Notes: generated from the letters alone by a model not told the origin. A DNA stretch of 8,519 nt from Chlorobiota bacterium (GCA_003695605.1 RFIK01000220.1:1-8519); one strand, 5' to 3'; counted from the first letter of the stretch, positions 1-6,393 are shown. A program made the numbers and translations.

Positions 1-395
1 CACCAGTACAGCGGCACATGCGCTTGCTGCGCACAGAGTACTGCGCCTCGCTTTACCACACCGCGGGGGCCACGGGGACCATCGGGCGTTATCAGCACAA
101 GCCTGCCCTGCCGAGCAAAGGTAATGAGCGCCTCGAGCGATTCTCTCCCACCACGAGAGGACGAACCCCGGACACAGTGATAGCCCCAACGTTCGAGCAA
201 TCGCGCCAGGCGCCCGCCATCCCGGCTGCGGCTGACTAATGCCACTCCATTTCGCCCAGCAAAAAATGCCCACACAGACAACATCTCCCCATGCCAGAAG
301 GCGACAACACCACTGGAAGGAACCTTTCCGCGCACGTGCATGCGCCAGGTTCGCCGGAGCAAGGAAAGCAGACTGTATCCAACGCGCTCGATCAT
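1..395 (-). CDS. DUF374 lysophospholipid acyltransferase-family protein, LpxJ-like (partial, 3' end outside window)
   Basis: Only the first 131 residues are present. The reading frame starts at ATG 395-393, which overlaps the lpxB stop as ATGA, and it stays open to the window edge. Motifs match the DUF374 family: WHGEM at residues 34-38 (family WHG, likely the acyltransferase histidine), SRSRDGG at 55-61, GYHCVRGSSSRGG at 71-83 and TPDGPRGPR at 103-111. From family knowledge, DUF374 members include LpxJ, a late acyltransferase that adds a secondary acyl chain to lipid A precursors in Campylobacterota. A role in lipid A acylation at the inner membrane is therefore likely, and coupling to lpxB supports it. 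The exact substrate and acyl chain cannot be told from sequence. No Shine-Dalgarno is visible, so translation probably depends on ribosomes finishing lpxB. Family assignment is sure; the LpxJ function is inference. Confidence 0.88.
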   Translation of the reverse strand, partial: MIERVGYSLLSLLRRTWRMHVRGKVPSSGVVAFWHGEMLSVWAFFAGRNGVALVSRSRDGGRLARLLERWGYHCVRGSSSRGGRESLEALITFARQGRLVLITPDGPRGPRGVVKRGAVLCAQQAHVPLYW

Positions 396-1483
396 CGCCG
401 GCCGAGCAATGCAAGCATACGATCGGCAATGCGCTGGCTTGCACCCCCTTCTCCGAGTGCACGACGCAACTGGAGCGATGCTTCCCGCTGACGGGCTGCT
501 TCGTCTGGATCAGCCAGAACGCGTTCAACAGTGCGCAGCAATCGCCCGATTGCACTGCTTGTTTGGATGACTTCCGGAACAACGCACTGCCCCAGGATAA
601 TGTTCGGTAGCGCAACCGACGGTATCGAAACCAGAACTCGTCCAAGTGCGTACGTGCCGAGCGATGCCCGATACATTGCCACCTGGACGACACCTGCAAG
701 CATCGCTTCAAGTGTCGAGGTACCCGTTTTGACAACTCCATAGCTTGACCGAAGCAGGACACGCTGCGCGTCGGCGTCGAAGCCAATACCGGGAGTACGT
801 TTTCCGGATGGCGGAGCGATAGCAACGGTAAATTCGAGCGCCGAATCGCGCTGCCGAAGTGCATCGGCAAGACGGAGCATCAACGGAAGGTTCAATCGCT
901 GCTCGTGCGCGCGGCTCCCCGGCAGAAGTGCAACATCGTGTGGGTGCTTTGCTTCGATTGAAGGAGGCGTTGTATAGCCAGGATCGTCGAGGAACGGATG
1001 TCCGTGGAACTCTGCTTCGATGCCGAGCCGCTGGAAAAACTCAACTTCAAACGGTAGCACGACGAACAAACGATCTACGACCTCCGCAAGGCGCCGGGCA
1101 CGCCATCTGCCCCACGCCCACAGCTGCGGAGCAATGTACCAGAACACCGGCACACCGCGGCGTCGCACGTGCTCAGCTAGTCGCAAATTGAAGCCAGGGT
1201 AATCCACCGGAACAAAGAGGTCATAGTCACGCGCCTGGCTATGGCGGAGCGTCCGATCGAATGCAAGCCGAAGTGTGCGGTACTGGCGCAGCACTTCCCA
1301 GAATCCGTTGACGTTCATCCCAGCGAAGGGAACGATGCTCTCGAGTCCGACTGCTTGCATTGCAGGTCCGCCAATGCCGAAAAATTCCGCGGTTGGCTCG
1401 CGACGTTTGATTGCTTCCATCAACCGTGCAGCGTGGCGATCACCACTCGGCTCTCCCGCAACAATGAAAATCCGAAATCCCAT
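392..1483 (-). CDS. lpxB: Lipid-A-disaccharide synthase LpxB
   Basis: This 363-residue protein is a GT19 glycosyltransferase. It condenses UDP-2,3-diacylglucosamine with lipid X to form the lipid A disaccharide at the cytoplasmic face of the inner membrane. Visible family motifs in order are AGEPSGD (9-15), GIGGPAM (36-42), NVNGFWEVL (57-65), VDYPGFNL (93-100), YIAPQLWAW (116-124), LPFE (143-146), GHP (161-163), LLPGSR (186-191), TGTSTLE (253-259) and NIILG (294-298) with PEVIQ (303-307). The common SGT of the sugar-nucleotide site reads TGT here, a mild substitution. Length fits the family. The ATG at 1483 places AGEPSGD at the usual N-terminal position; the frame is open for another 217 codons upstream, but that stretch overlaps the SRAP gene in another frame and has no LpxB similarity. 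The start lies 8 nt after the SRAP stop, and the stop overlaps the acyltransferase start. Confidence 0.97.
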   Translation of the reverse strand: MGFRIFIVAGEPSGDRHAARLMEAIKRREPTAEFFGIGGPAMQAVGLESIVPFAGMNVNGFWEVLRQYRTLRLAFDRTLRHSQARDYDLFVPVDYPGFNLRLAEHVRRRGVPVFWYIAPQLWAWGRWRARRLAEVVDRLFVVLPFEVEFFQRLGIEAEFHGHPFLDDPGYTTPPSIEAKHPHDVALLPGSRAHEQRLNLPLMLRLADALRQRDSALEFTVAIAPPSGKRTPGIGFDADAQRVLLRSSYGVVKTGTSTLEAMLAGVVQVAMYRASLGTYALGRVLVSIPSVALPNIILGQCVVPEVIQTSSAIGRLLRTVERVLADPDEAARQREASLQLRRALGEGGASQRIADRMLALLGRR

Positions 1484-1491
1484 TGCTCGGC

Positions 1492-2136
1492 TCAGTGTGT
1501 GGGGTCTGTACTTGGCTCTAACAGACTCGGGTCGTCGTTGGCAACGTTGCCAACGCGAGCGGAAACCCGGTACCACTGCAGGGGAATTGGCTCGCCTGCA
1601 CAGATGTGTCGCAGTACATCGTCGCCCTCGAACGAAGGCGACAGCCAGTCGCCGTAGAGCGCTCGCGGAACGATCACTGGCATTCGACCATGGAGATGGG
1701 CAAGTGTGGGATCTGCTGCGCGCGTCAGAATTGCCGAGCGGAGCACAAGCTTGCCGGCTGCAAGATCGCGCTCGCGCACAAGAAGGCCTGCAATTCCCAT
1801 CAAACCAGAATGTGGGCGGAGAAAGTACGGCTGCTTCGGTCCAACCCACTCGTAGAAGCCGCTTGCAGGAATGATGCATCGTCCATGCTCCAGGAGCCGA
1901 CGGATGTGTGGTCGTTCGGCAGCAGTTTCGCTGCGAATGTTGATAAGGAGCCCGCCATCCGAACGGCGGAATCCCCAGATAGTCGCCATCGCAGCACGGG
2001 CAAGCCCATCTGCGACGATAGTCAGGATTTCCTGCGAAGGAGCAATGTTGTAGCGCGCAATCGGACCTACGCCCGATACGCCAAATTCCTGCTCGATGTC
2101 GTTGCTTGTAGCAACAAGTGCAAAGCGACCGCACAT
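1492..2136 (-). CDS. SRAP-family abasic site processing protein (YedK/HMCES-like)
   Basis: This 214-residue protein has all the hallmarks of the SRAP domain. Cys2 follows the initiator Met (MCGRF) and becomes the catalytic N-terminal nucleophile after Met removal. RYNIAPSQ is at 28-35, NIRSET at 66-71 with the conserved Asn66, GFYEW at 93-97 with Glu96, and HGRMPV at 149-154 with His149. The tail has the usual VSARV and NDDPSLLEP stretches. Known members (E. coli YedK, human HMCES) form a thiazolidine crosslink with abasic sites in single-stranded DNA and so protect stalled replication forks; this copy keeps every catalytic residue and should be active. The start is fixed by the required Cys2. 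It lies 31 nt after frr and 8 nt before lpxB, so it is probably cotranscribed with both, although its role is unrelated to theirs. No LexA-like operator was recognised in front of it. Confidence 0.95.
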   Translation of the reverse strand: MCGRFALVATSNDIEQEFGVSGVGPIARYNIAPSQEILTIVADGLARAAMATIWGFRRSDGGLLINIRSETAAERPHIRRLLEHGRCIIPASGFYEWVGPKQPYFLRPHSGLMGIAGLLVRERDLAAGKLVLRSAILTRAADPTLAHLHGRMPVIVPRALYGDWLSPSFEGDDVLRHICAGEPIPLQWYRVSARVGNVANDDPSLLEPSTDPTH

Positions 2137-2142
2137 AGTCGT

Positions 2143-2168
2143 GCGCTGCGTAGTAAGTGGTGCAGCGC
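2143..2168 (-). other. GC-rich inverted repeat at the frr stop
   Basis: A perfect 7-bp inverted repeat, GCGCTGC (2143-2149) and GCAGCGC (2162-2168), encloses a 12-nt loop. It starts within the frr stop codon and ends 7 nt before the SRAP start codon. No U-tract follows, so it is not a standard intrinsic terminator. It could stabilise the frr mRNA end or shade the SRAP start; chance is also possible. Confidence 0.35.
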
Positions 2169-2728
2169 TATTCGTTCATGATTTCGTGTTCCTTCCGCGT
2201 GGCGATTTGGTCAACTTCCTTGATGAAGCGATCGGTCAGGCGCTGGACGTCTTCTTCCGCGCGCCGGCGGTCATCTTCCGAGAAGCCTTCCTCTTTTTCA
2301 GCTTTCTTGAGCTGCTCGAGCGCATCGCGACGGACTTGCCGGACGGCAACTTTGGCTTCTTCTGCCATTTTCCAGCAGCTCTTGACGATTTCCTTACGCC
2401 GCTCTTCGGTCAGTGGTGGGATTGGAATTCGGATAACGGCACCATCGTTGGTTGGATTGAGCCCAAGATCGCTGGCTTTGATTGCTTTCTCGATTTCCGC
2501 AAGCATCGAGCGTTCCCACGGCTGGATGACAATCAAGCGGGGTTCCGGGACAGAAATACTCCCGACCTGTTGGAGCGGGGTCGGTGTGCCGTAGTAGTTG
2601 ACGCGAATACCATCGAGCATTGCCACAGAGGCGCGGCCCGTCCGGACACGCGCGAGTTGGTGCTGGAGATGCTCGACTGCTTTGCTCATCCGATGCTGTG
2701 CATCACTGAGAATTTGGGTAATCGGCAT
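2168..2728 (-). CDS. frr: Ribosome recycling factor
   Basis: This 186-residue protein, the usual RRF length, splits post-termination 70S ribosomes together with EF-G. Family signatures are RTGRAS (29-34) in the first helix, YYGTPTPLQQV (45-55) and WE (71-72) around domain II, SDLGLNP (86-92), LTEERRKE (106-113), VRRDA (132-136) and the C-terminal VQRLTDRFI with a KEHEIMNE end. The start at ATG 2728 was chosen because MPITQIL begins the family's first helix; the frame is open 33 codons further upstream, but those residues (many Cys/His, no similarity) lie in the spacer after pyrH. A GGGAAAAG stretch a few bases before the ATG is only a weak ribosome-binding site. It follows pyrH by 101 nt, in the common pyrH-frr order, and is followed closely by the SRAP gene. 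Confidence 0.98.
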   Translation of the reverse strand: MPITQILSDAQHRMSKAVEHLQHQLARVRTGRASVAMLDGIRVNYYGTPTPLQQVGSISVPEPRLIVIQPWERSMLAEIEKAIKASDLGLNPTNDGAVIRIPIPPLTEERRKEIVKSCWKMAEEAKVAVRQVRRDALEQLKKAEKEEGFSEDDRRRAEEDVQRLTDRFIKEVDQIATRKEHEIMNE

Positions 2729-2792
2729 ATGCTTTTCCCAACCAGAATGTGGAACGTCACTCTGCGCAAACAGCATACCGTGCCTACGTACC

Positions 2793-2815
2793 GAGTGCAG
2801 AGGGGCACTGCACTC
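2793..2815 (-). other. Hairpin in the pyrH-frr spacer
   Basis: A perfect 8-bp inverted repeat, GAGTGCAG (2793-2800) and CTGCACTC (2808-2815), has a 7-nt loop. It begins 14 nt after the pyrH stop and lies about 65 nt before the frr start. The transcript downstream of the stem is not U-rich, so it does not look like an intrinsic terminator. It may be an mRNA processing or stability element, or part of an frr leader. Confidence 0.45.
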
Positions 2816-2829
2816 TTGGTGCTGCAAAA

Positions 2830-3570
2830 CTACTGCGATTGTTCTGTGGGTGCACCGTTGGTAACAACGGTTGCAATCGGCTCACCGAGCAGAAGTCGGC
2901 GAAGATTGCCAGGCGTCTGGGCATCGAAGACCAAGATGGGCAAGTTGTTCTCTTGGCAGAGCGTAATTGCTGTCAGATCCATCACCTTCAAGTCGCGTTC
3001 GAGGACCTCGCGATAGGTGAGCCGGTCGAAGCGTCGTGCGGTGGGGACGCGTTCAGGATCGGCGTCGTAGATGCCATCAACGCGGGTGCCTTTGATGATG
3101 CACTCTGCTTCGATTTCGATTGCTCGTAAGGCAGCCGCAGTGTCGGTGGTGAAGTACGGACTGCCTGTGCCAGCGCCGAAGATCACAACGCGCCCTTTCT
3201 CCAAGTGCCGAATTGCCCTCCGGCGGATGAATGGCTCGGCGATCTGCGCCATGTGGATTGCGGTCTGGAGACGTGTTTGCAGTCCGAGCGCTTCGAGTGC
3301 ATTCTGCAAGCCGAGCGCATTGATCACCGTTGCGAGCATGCCCATGTAGTCGGCAGAAACTTTGTCAATACCCGCCGCTGCAGCTTGCGAACCGCGGAAG
3401 ATATTGCCTCCACCGATGACGATGCCGATCTGCACTCCGAGGGAGTGGACATCAGCAATATCGTGTGCGAATTGGCGCAGCATCGCGGGGTCAATGCCGT
3501 AGCTCTGGCTCCCCATGAGGGATTCCCCACTCAATTTGAGCAGGATGCGACGGTACAGAGGGGTTGCCAT
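2830..3570 (-). CDS. pyrH: UMP kinase (uridylate kinase)
   Basis: This 246-residue protein of the amino acid kinase fold phosphorylates UMP to UDP with ATP in pyrimidine nucleotide synthesis; bacterial PyrH is typically hexameric, activated by GTP and inhibited by UTP. Motifs in order are KLSGE (12-16), GGGNIFRG (53-60) for phosphate binding, ADYMGMLAT (73-81), GTGSPYFTTDTAA (134-146) for nucleotide binding, KGTRVDGIYDADP (160-172) and MDLTAITLCQENN (197-209). It is full length for the family. The start at ATG 3570 puts RRILLKLSGE at the usual place. It lies 17 nt after tsf without a visible Shine-Dalgarno, so it is probably cotranscribed with tsf. Confidence 0.98.
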   Translation of the reverse strand: MATPLYRRILLKLSGESLMGSQSYGIDPAMLRQFAHDIADVHSLGVQIGIVIGGGNIFRGSQAAAAGIDKVSADYMGMLATVINALGLQNALEALGLQTRLQTAIHMAQIAEPFIRRRAIRHLEKGRVVIFGAGTGSPYFTTDTAAALRAIEIEAECIIKGTRVDGIYDADPERVPTARRFDRLTYREVLERDLKVMDLTAITLCQENNLPILVFDAQTPGNLRRLLLGEPIATVVTNGAPTEQSQ

Positions 3571-3587
3571 CGGTCCGTTGCGTGTGG

Positions 3588-4424
3588 TTAGGCAGATTCG
3601 CCGAGCGCGTAGCGACGGAACCGAACGACCGTGACGTCGCCACCGAGTGCTGCGAGCACATCGGCAACGGTCTTGCCGGCATCCTTGACGAAGGTCTGCT
3701 CACGGAGGCACTGCTCTTGGAAGAACTTCTCCAGGCGATTTGTCGCGATGCGTTCGGCAATTTCTGGCTTTTTGCCTTCGCGGAGTGCTTGCTCGCGGCT
3801 GATTTCGAGTTCCTTGGCGATTGTCTCTTGGGGAACGTCCTCTCGCCGAACATAGAGCGGGTTCATCGCTGCAACTTGCATCGCGATGTCACGGAGCGTT
3901 TGGTGATCCGGCGAGAGCGGTGCATTGATCTCAAGCACGACCGCCAGCCGATTGCCAGCGTGATTGTAAGCAGCCAGCGTACCACTGGTTTCGAGATACT
4001 CTGCGCGGCGAAGCTCGATGCGTTCGTTGAATTTTGCCAGCACTTCATCGCGCATGTTCCCGAGCGTCTTGTCGCCAAGCGAGTAGTTCCAGAGCGCATC
4101 GCCTTCGGTAGCGCCCGTTGCGATGATTGCGTCGGCAACGGCACGTGCAAAGGCGCCGAATTCTTCGTTTCGTGCAACAAAATCCGTCTCGCAGTTGACC
4201 TCGACGATTGCGGCACGTGTACCGTCTGGGGTAACAGTTGCATAGACGATACCTTCCTTGGCGACACGATCGGCACGCTTAGCTGCCGAAGCAGCACCTT
4301 TCTTGCGCAGATACTCGATGGCAGCCTGCATGTCGCCGCCGGATTCTTCGAGCGCTTTTTTGCAATCGCCCATCCCCGCGCCGGTTTTCTCGCGGAGTTG
4401 CTTGACCAGGTCGAGTGTAATCAT
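3588..4424 (-). CDS. tsf: Translation elongation factor Ts
   Basis: EF-Ts (278 residues) catalyses GDP release from EF-Tu. The N-terminal UBA-like domain is clear (LVKQLREKTGAGMGDCKKAL, from residue 6), followed by AAIEYLRKKG (34-43) and the EF-Tu-contacting TDFVARN motif (80-86). The core then has the usual two-part dimerisation fold, ending with GGDVTVVRFRRYALGE. Length is normal for the two-subdomain type. The start at ATG 4424 gives the expected MITLDLVKQLR beginning. It follows rpsB by 36 nt, the nearly universal rpsB-tsf pairing, and precedes pyrH by 17 nt. No Shine-Dalgarno is seen. Confidence 0.98.
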   Translation of the reverse strand: MITLDLVKQLREKTGAGMGDCKKALEESGGDMQAAIEYLRKKGAASAAKRADRVAKEGIVYATVTPDGTRAAIVEVNCETDFVARNEEFGAFARAVADAIIATGATEGDALWNYSLGDKTLGNMRDEVLAKFNERIELRRAEYLETSGTLAAYNHAGNRLAVVLEINAPLSPDHQTLRDIAMQVAAMNPLYVRREDVPQETIAKELEISREQALREGKKPEIAERIATNRLEKFFQEQCLREQTFVKDAGKTVADVLAALGGDVTVVRFRRYALGESA

Positions 4425-4460
4425 TTCAGGGTGCGTAGAAGTGGTTCGACTAATTCGAGC

Positions 4461-5315
4461 TTATTCGTCGCCGGAAGATTCCGTTGGTGGTGCACTTGGT
4501 TGCTTGGCTTCTGCCGCAGGGCGCCGACCGCCACGCTGGCGCTGACGCAAGCGCCGACGGGCTGCTGGTTCGGCTGGTGCGGCCTCCTGTTTAGTTTCGC
4601 GTTCGCCAGCAGCAGCAAGGTCTGCTGCCCGAGTACGGGCAATCTGCTTGCCTTCGAGCACTGCATCGGCGATGACCGAGGCCACAAGTTCGATGGTTTT
4701 TATCGAGTCGTCGTTGGCAGGGATCGGGTAGTCAACGTGACTGGGATCGCTGTTGGTATCCACGATTGCGATCACCGGTATACCCAGAATTTGCGCCTCC
4801 TTGACTGCGATGTCCTCCTTCTTGATGTCCACAACAAACAGCGCTCCGGGCAAGCGGGTCATGTCCTCGATTCCACCGAAGACAAGCCGAAGGCGGTCCC
4901 GTTCCCGCGAGAGCAACAAGCGCTCTTTTTTGGTGAGTTTTTCGAAGGTGCCGTCGCTTTCCATCTTGTCAATCGTTGCAAGCCGCTTGATGCTGCGCCG
5001 GATGGTCGAGAAATTGGTGAGCATCCCGCCCAGCCAACGCTCGACGACGTAGGGCATGTCACAGCGTTGTGCAGCTGTTTTGATTGCTTCTTTTGCCTGC
5101 GGCTTAGTGCCGACAAAGAGGATGGTTTTCCCCTCCGCGGCGATGTCGAGCGCCCCTTGCCGAGCAAGATCGAGCAGAATGACCGTCTTGCGGAGGTCAA
5201 TGATGTGGATGCCATCTCGTTCGCCGTAAATAAACGGGCGCATCTTCGGGTTCCAGCGGCGCCGGAGATGACCAAAATGTGCGCCGGCTTCGAGGAGTTG
5301 TTCGATTGTAACCAT
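4461..5315 (-). CDS. rpsB: 30S ribosomal protein S2
   Basis: S2 (284 residues from ATG 5315) binds the 30S subunit near the head-body junction. The core is typical: LLEAGAHFGH (7-16), WNPKM (21-25), GIHIIDLRKT (35-44), ILFVGTKPQAK (65-75), ERWLGGMLTNF (92-102), VVDIKKEDIAVKEA (161-174) and VDTNSDP (185-191), PIPANDD (197-203). The frame is open 28 codons upstream, but MVTIEQLLEAGAHFGH is the standard family start. After about residue 230 there is an Ala/Glu/Pro-rich tail containing a basic Arg/Gln patch (253-265) and an acidic SSGDE end. Such C-terminal extensions are variable in S2. The gene is separated from rpsI by a 137-nt spacer with a strong hairpin, which may be a regulatory leader. 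No Shine-Dalgarno is visible. Confidence 0.97.
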   Translation of the reverse strand: MVTIEQLLEAGAHFGHLRRRWNPKMRPFIYGERDGIHIIDLRKTVILLDLARQGALDIAAEGKTILFVGTKPQAKEAIKTAAQRCDMPYVVERWLGGMLTNFSTIRRSIKRLATIDKMESDGTFEKLTKKERLLLSRERDRLRLVFGGIEDMTRLPGALFVVDIKKEDIAVKEAQILGIPVIAIVDTNSDPSHVDYPIPANDDSIKTIELVASVIADAVLEGKQIARTRAADLAAAGERETKQEAAPAEPAARRRLRQRQRGGRRPAAEAKQPSAPPTESSGDE

Positions 5316-5370
5316 AGCAGTGCAAAGTTGGTGTTGAACATCTGCTCTGGTAGGCATCACGAGCCACATT

Positions 5371-5396
5371 TTTCTGCTCCATTGCGGAGGCAGAAA
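5371..5396 (-). promoter_or_regulatory. Strong hairpin in the rpsI-rpsB spacer, candidate rpsB leader
   Basis: The transcript can fold UUUCUGCCUCC onto GGAGCAGAAA, 10 pairs with one bulged C around a GCAAU loop. It lies 55 nt before the rpsB start. No U-tract follows, so it is not a classical terminator. A second copy of GAGCAGA (minus strand, 5347-5341) lies closer to the start and could pair with the same UCUGCCUC strand, which would permit two alternative folds. S2 represses rpsB-tsf through a leader in gammaproteobacteria (established); a similar role here is inference. Confidence 0.45.
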
Positions 5397-5452
5397 CACA
5401 CCACATCCAGAGCATGGTAGCGATATGCAGCTGCCCGATGCAGCCGCCAGTG

Positions 5453-5839
5453 TTAGCGCTTGGAAAATTGGAAGCGCTTCCGTGCCTTCTTCTGTCCGTA
5501 CTTTTTCCGTTCGACCATCCGAGGGTCGCGCGTAAGCAAGCCGTACTGCCGTAGCGTTGCCCGAAACGACGCATCGTACTCCAACAGGGCGCGGGCAATG
5601 CCATGACTGACTGCTCCCGCTTGACCACTTTTGCCCCCGCCATCGGCAAGGACGTAAATGTCGAACTTCCCTTCCGTTCCTGTCACGTGCAGCGGCTTGA
5701 GCGCTGTAATACGCGTTGTCACGACGGGGAAGTACTCATCGAATGATTGGCCATTGACAAGAATCCGACCGTTTCCAGGACGCAAGCGAACACGTGCGGT
5801 TGCTTCCTTGCGTCGCCCAGTGCCGTAAAAGTCTTTCAT
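5453..5839 (-). CDS. rpsI: 30S ribosomal protein S9
   Basis: S9 (128 residues) sits in the 30S head, with its C-terminal tail reaching the P-site tRNA. Diagnostic features are GTGRRKEATARVRL (6-19), GRILVNG, GGGKSGQAGAVSHGIARAL (67-85), LLTRDPRMVERKKYG and the basic KKARKRFQFSKR end, whose final Lys-Arg contacts tRNA. Length is normal and the start at ATG 5839 is unambiguous. It follows rplM by 28 nt, the standard L13-S9 pair. The last codons form a 7-bp inverted repeat (AGCGCTT at 5455-5461 and AAGCGCT at 5472-5478), which may be a by-product of the conserved sequence. No Shine-Dalgarno is visible. Confidence 0.98.
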   Translation of the reverse strand: MKDFYGTGRRKEATARVRLRPGNGRILVNGQSFDEYFPVVTTRITALKPLHVTGTEGKFDIYVLADGGGKSGQAGAVSHGIARALLEYDASFRATLRQYGLLTRDPRMVERKKYGQKKARKRFQFSKR

Positions 5840-5867
5840 TGCGGCGTTACACTTCGACTAGTGAACA

Positions 5868-6320
5868 TTACTGTTTCGGGAGTTCATAGGGTTGGGGCTG
5901 TTGGGCATGGTGTGGATGGTTCGGCCCTGCATAGACTTTGAGCTTGAGCCGCATGCGTCGTCCGAGCCGATTTTTTGGAAGCATGCCATAGACAGCATGC
6001 TCGATGACTTTTGCTGGATTATGCAACAGAAGGTCGGCAACTTTTTCAAATCGGGCTCCACCTGGGTACCCGGTGTAGCGGAAATACTCCTTTTGCTCGG
6101 CGCGCTTTCCTTTGAGGACGACCTTCTCCGCGTTGACGACAATGACGTAATCACCGCAGTCAACGTGCGGGGTAAACTGTGGCTTGTGCTTACCACGGAT
6201 GAGTGCAGCAATGCGTGATGCCAACCGCCCGAGCGTCTGCCCGGTCGCATCTACTACCCACCAGCGATGCTCAACTTGGTCGGCACGTACTGAGCGAGTG
6301 ATTATGTCCGTAGGTTTCAC
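5868..6320 (-). CDS. rplM: 50S ribosomal protein L13
   Basis: L13 (150 residues from GTG 6320) is an early-assembly 50S protein that binds 23S rRNA. Family motifs are WWVVDATGQTLGRLAS, LIRGKHKPQFTPH, DCGDYVIVVNAEKV, YFRYTGYPGG, VIEHAVYGMLPKNRLGR and the KVYAGPNHPHHAQQP ending. The start is uncertain. GTG 6320 puts the WVVDA block at the distance from the initiator seen in Bacteroidota L13 proteins as I recall them, and a GAAG lies 8 nt before it. GTG 6329, three codons earlier, is also open. The gene follows the J-domain gene by 73 nt, and a promoter-like box in that spacer suggests it heads the ribosomal transcript. Confidence 0.96.
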   Translation of the reverse strand: MKPTDIITRSVRADQVEHRWWVVDATGQTLGRLASRIAALIRGKHKPQFTPHVDCGDYVIVVNAEKVVLKGKRAEQKEYFRYTGYPGGARFEKVADLLLHNPAKVIEHAVYGMLPKNRLGRRMRLKLKVYAGPNHPHHAQQPQPYELPKQ

Positions 6321-6362
6321 AGCAATCACTTCGAATGTGGTTCAGCTTCGATTTTGAGCTGG

Positions 6363-6370
6363 CAAAAATA
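6363..6370 (-). promoter_or_regulatory. Candidate -7 promoter box (TATTTTTG) upstream of rplM
   Basis: The spacer between the J-domain gene and rplM carries TATTTTTG on the minus strand, an exact match to the Bacteroidota primary sigma -7 consensus TAnnTTTG. It lies about 42 nt before the rplM start. No TTTG -33 box is seen at the usual distance; that area instead carries two G5 runs (6376-6380 and 6389-6393 on the complement). It is plausible as the promoter of the ribosomal operon but not proved. Confidence 0.4.
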
Positions 6371-6393
6371 CGATGCCCCCTGCGATTACCCCC

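Noticed and set aside
18..610. Several plus-strand open frames at the window start
   Set aside because: They are short, lack recognisable motifs and lie opposite the DUF374 gene and lpxB, both well supported by motifs.
1484..2134. A 217-codon open extension upstream of lpxB in the same frame
   Set aside because: It overlaps the certain SRAP gene in another frame, is rich in Cys, Arg and Ser without LpxB similarity, and LpxB starts normally at MGFRIFIVAGEPSG.
2793..2815. Intrinsic terminator after pyrH
   Set aside because: The stem is good but no U-tract follows on the minus-strand transcript (nor on the plus strand), so I list it as a hairpin of unknown role.
2096..3016. A 306-codon plus-strand open frame opposite frr and pyrH
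   Set aside because: It is a shadow of frr and pyrH; no domain is seen and both opposite genes are certain.
5371..5396. Intrinsic terminator after rpsI
   Set aside because: The stem is followed by AAUGUGG in the transcript rather than U-rich sequence, and rpsB lies just downstream in the same direction.
3564..5420. A 618-codon open frame on the plus strand antisense to tsf and rpsB
   Set aside because: It lies antisense to two certain conserved genes, its protein is rich in Cys and Phe with no recognisable domain, and the openness is explained by codon bias of the genes opposite.
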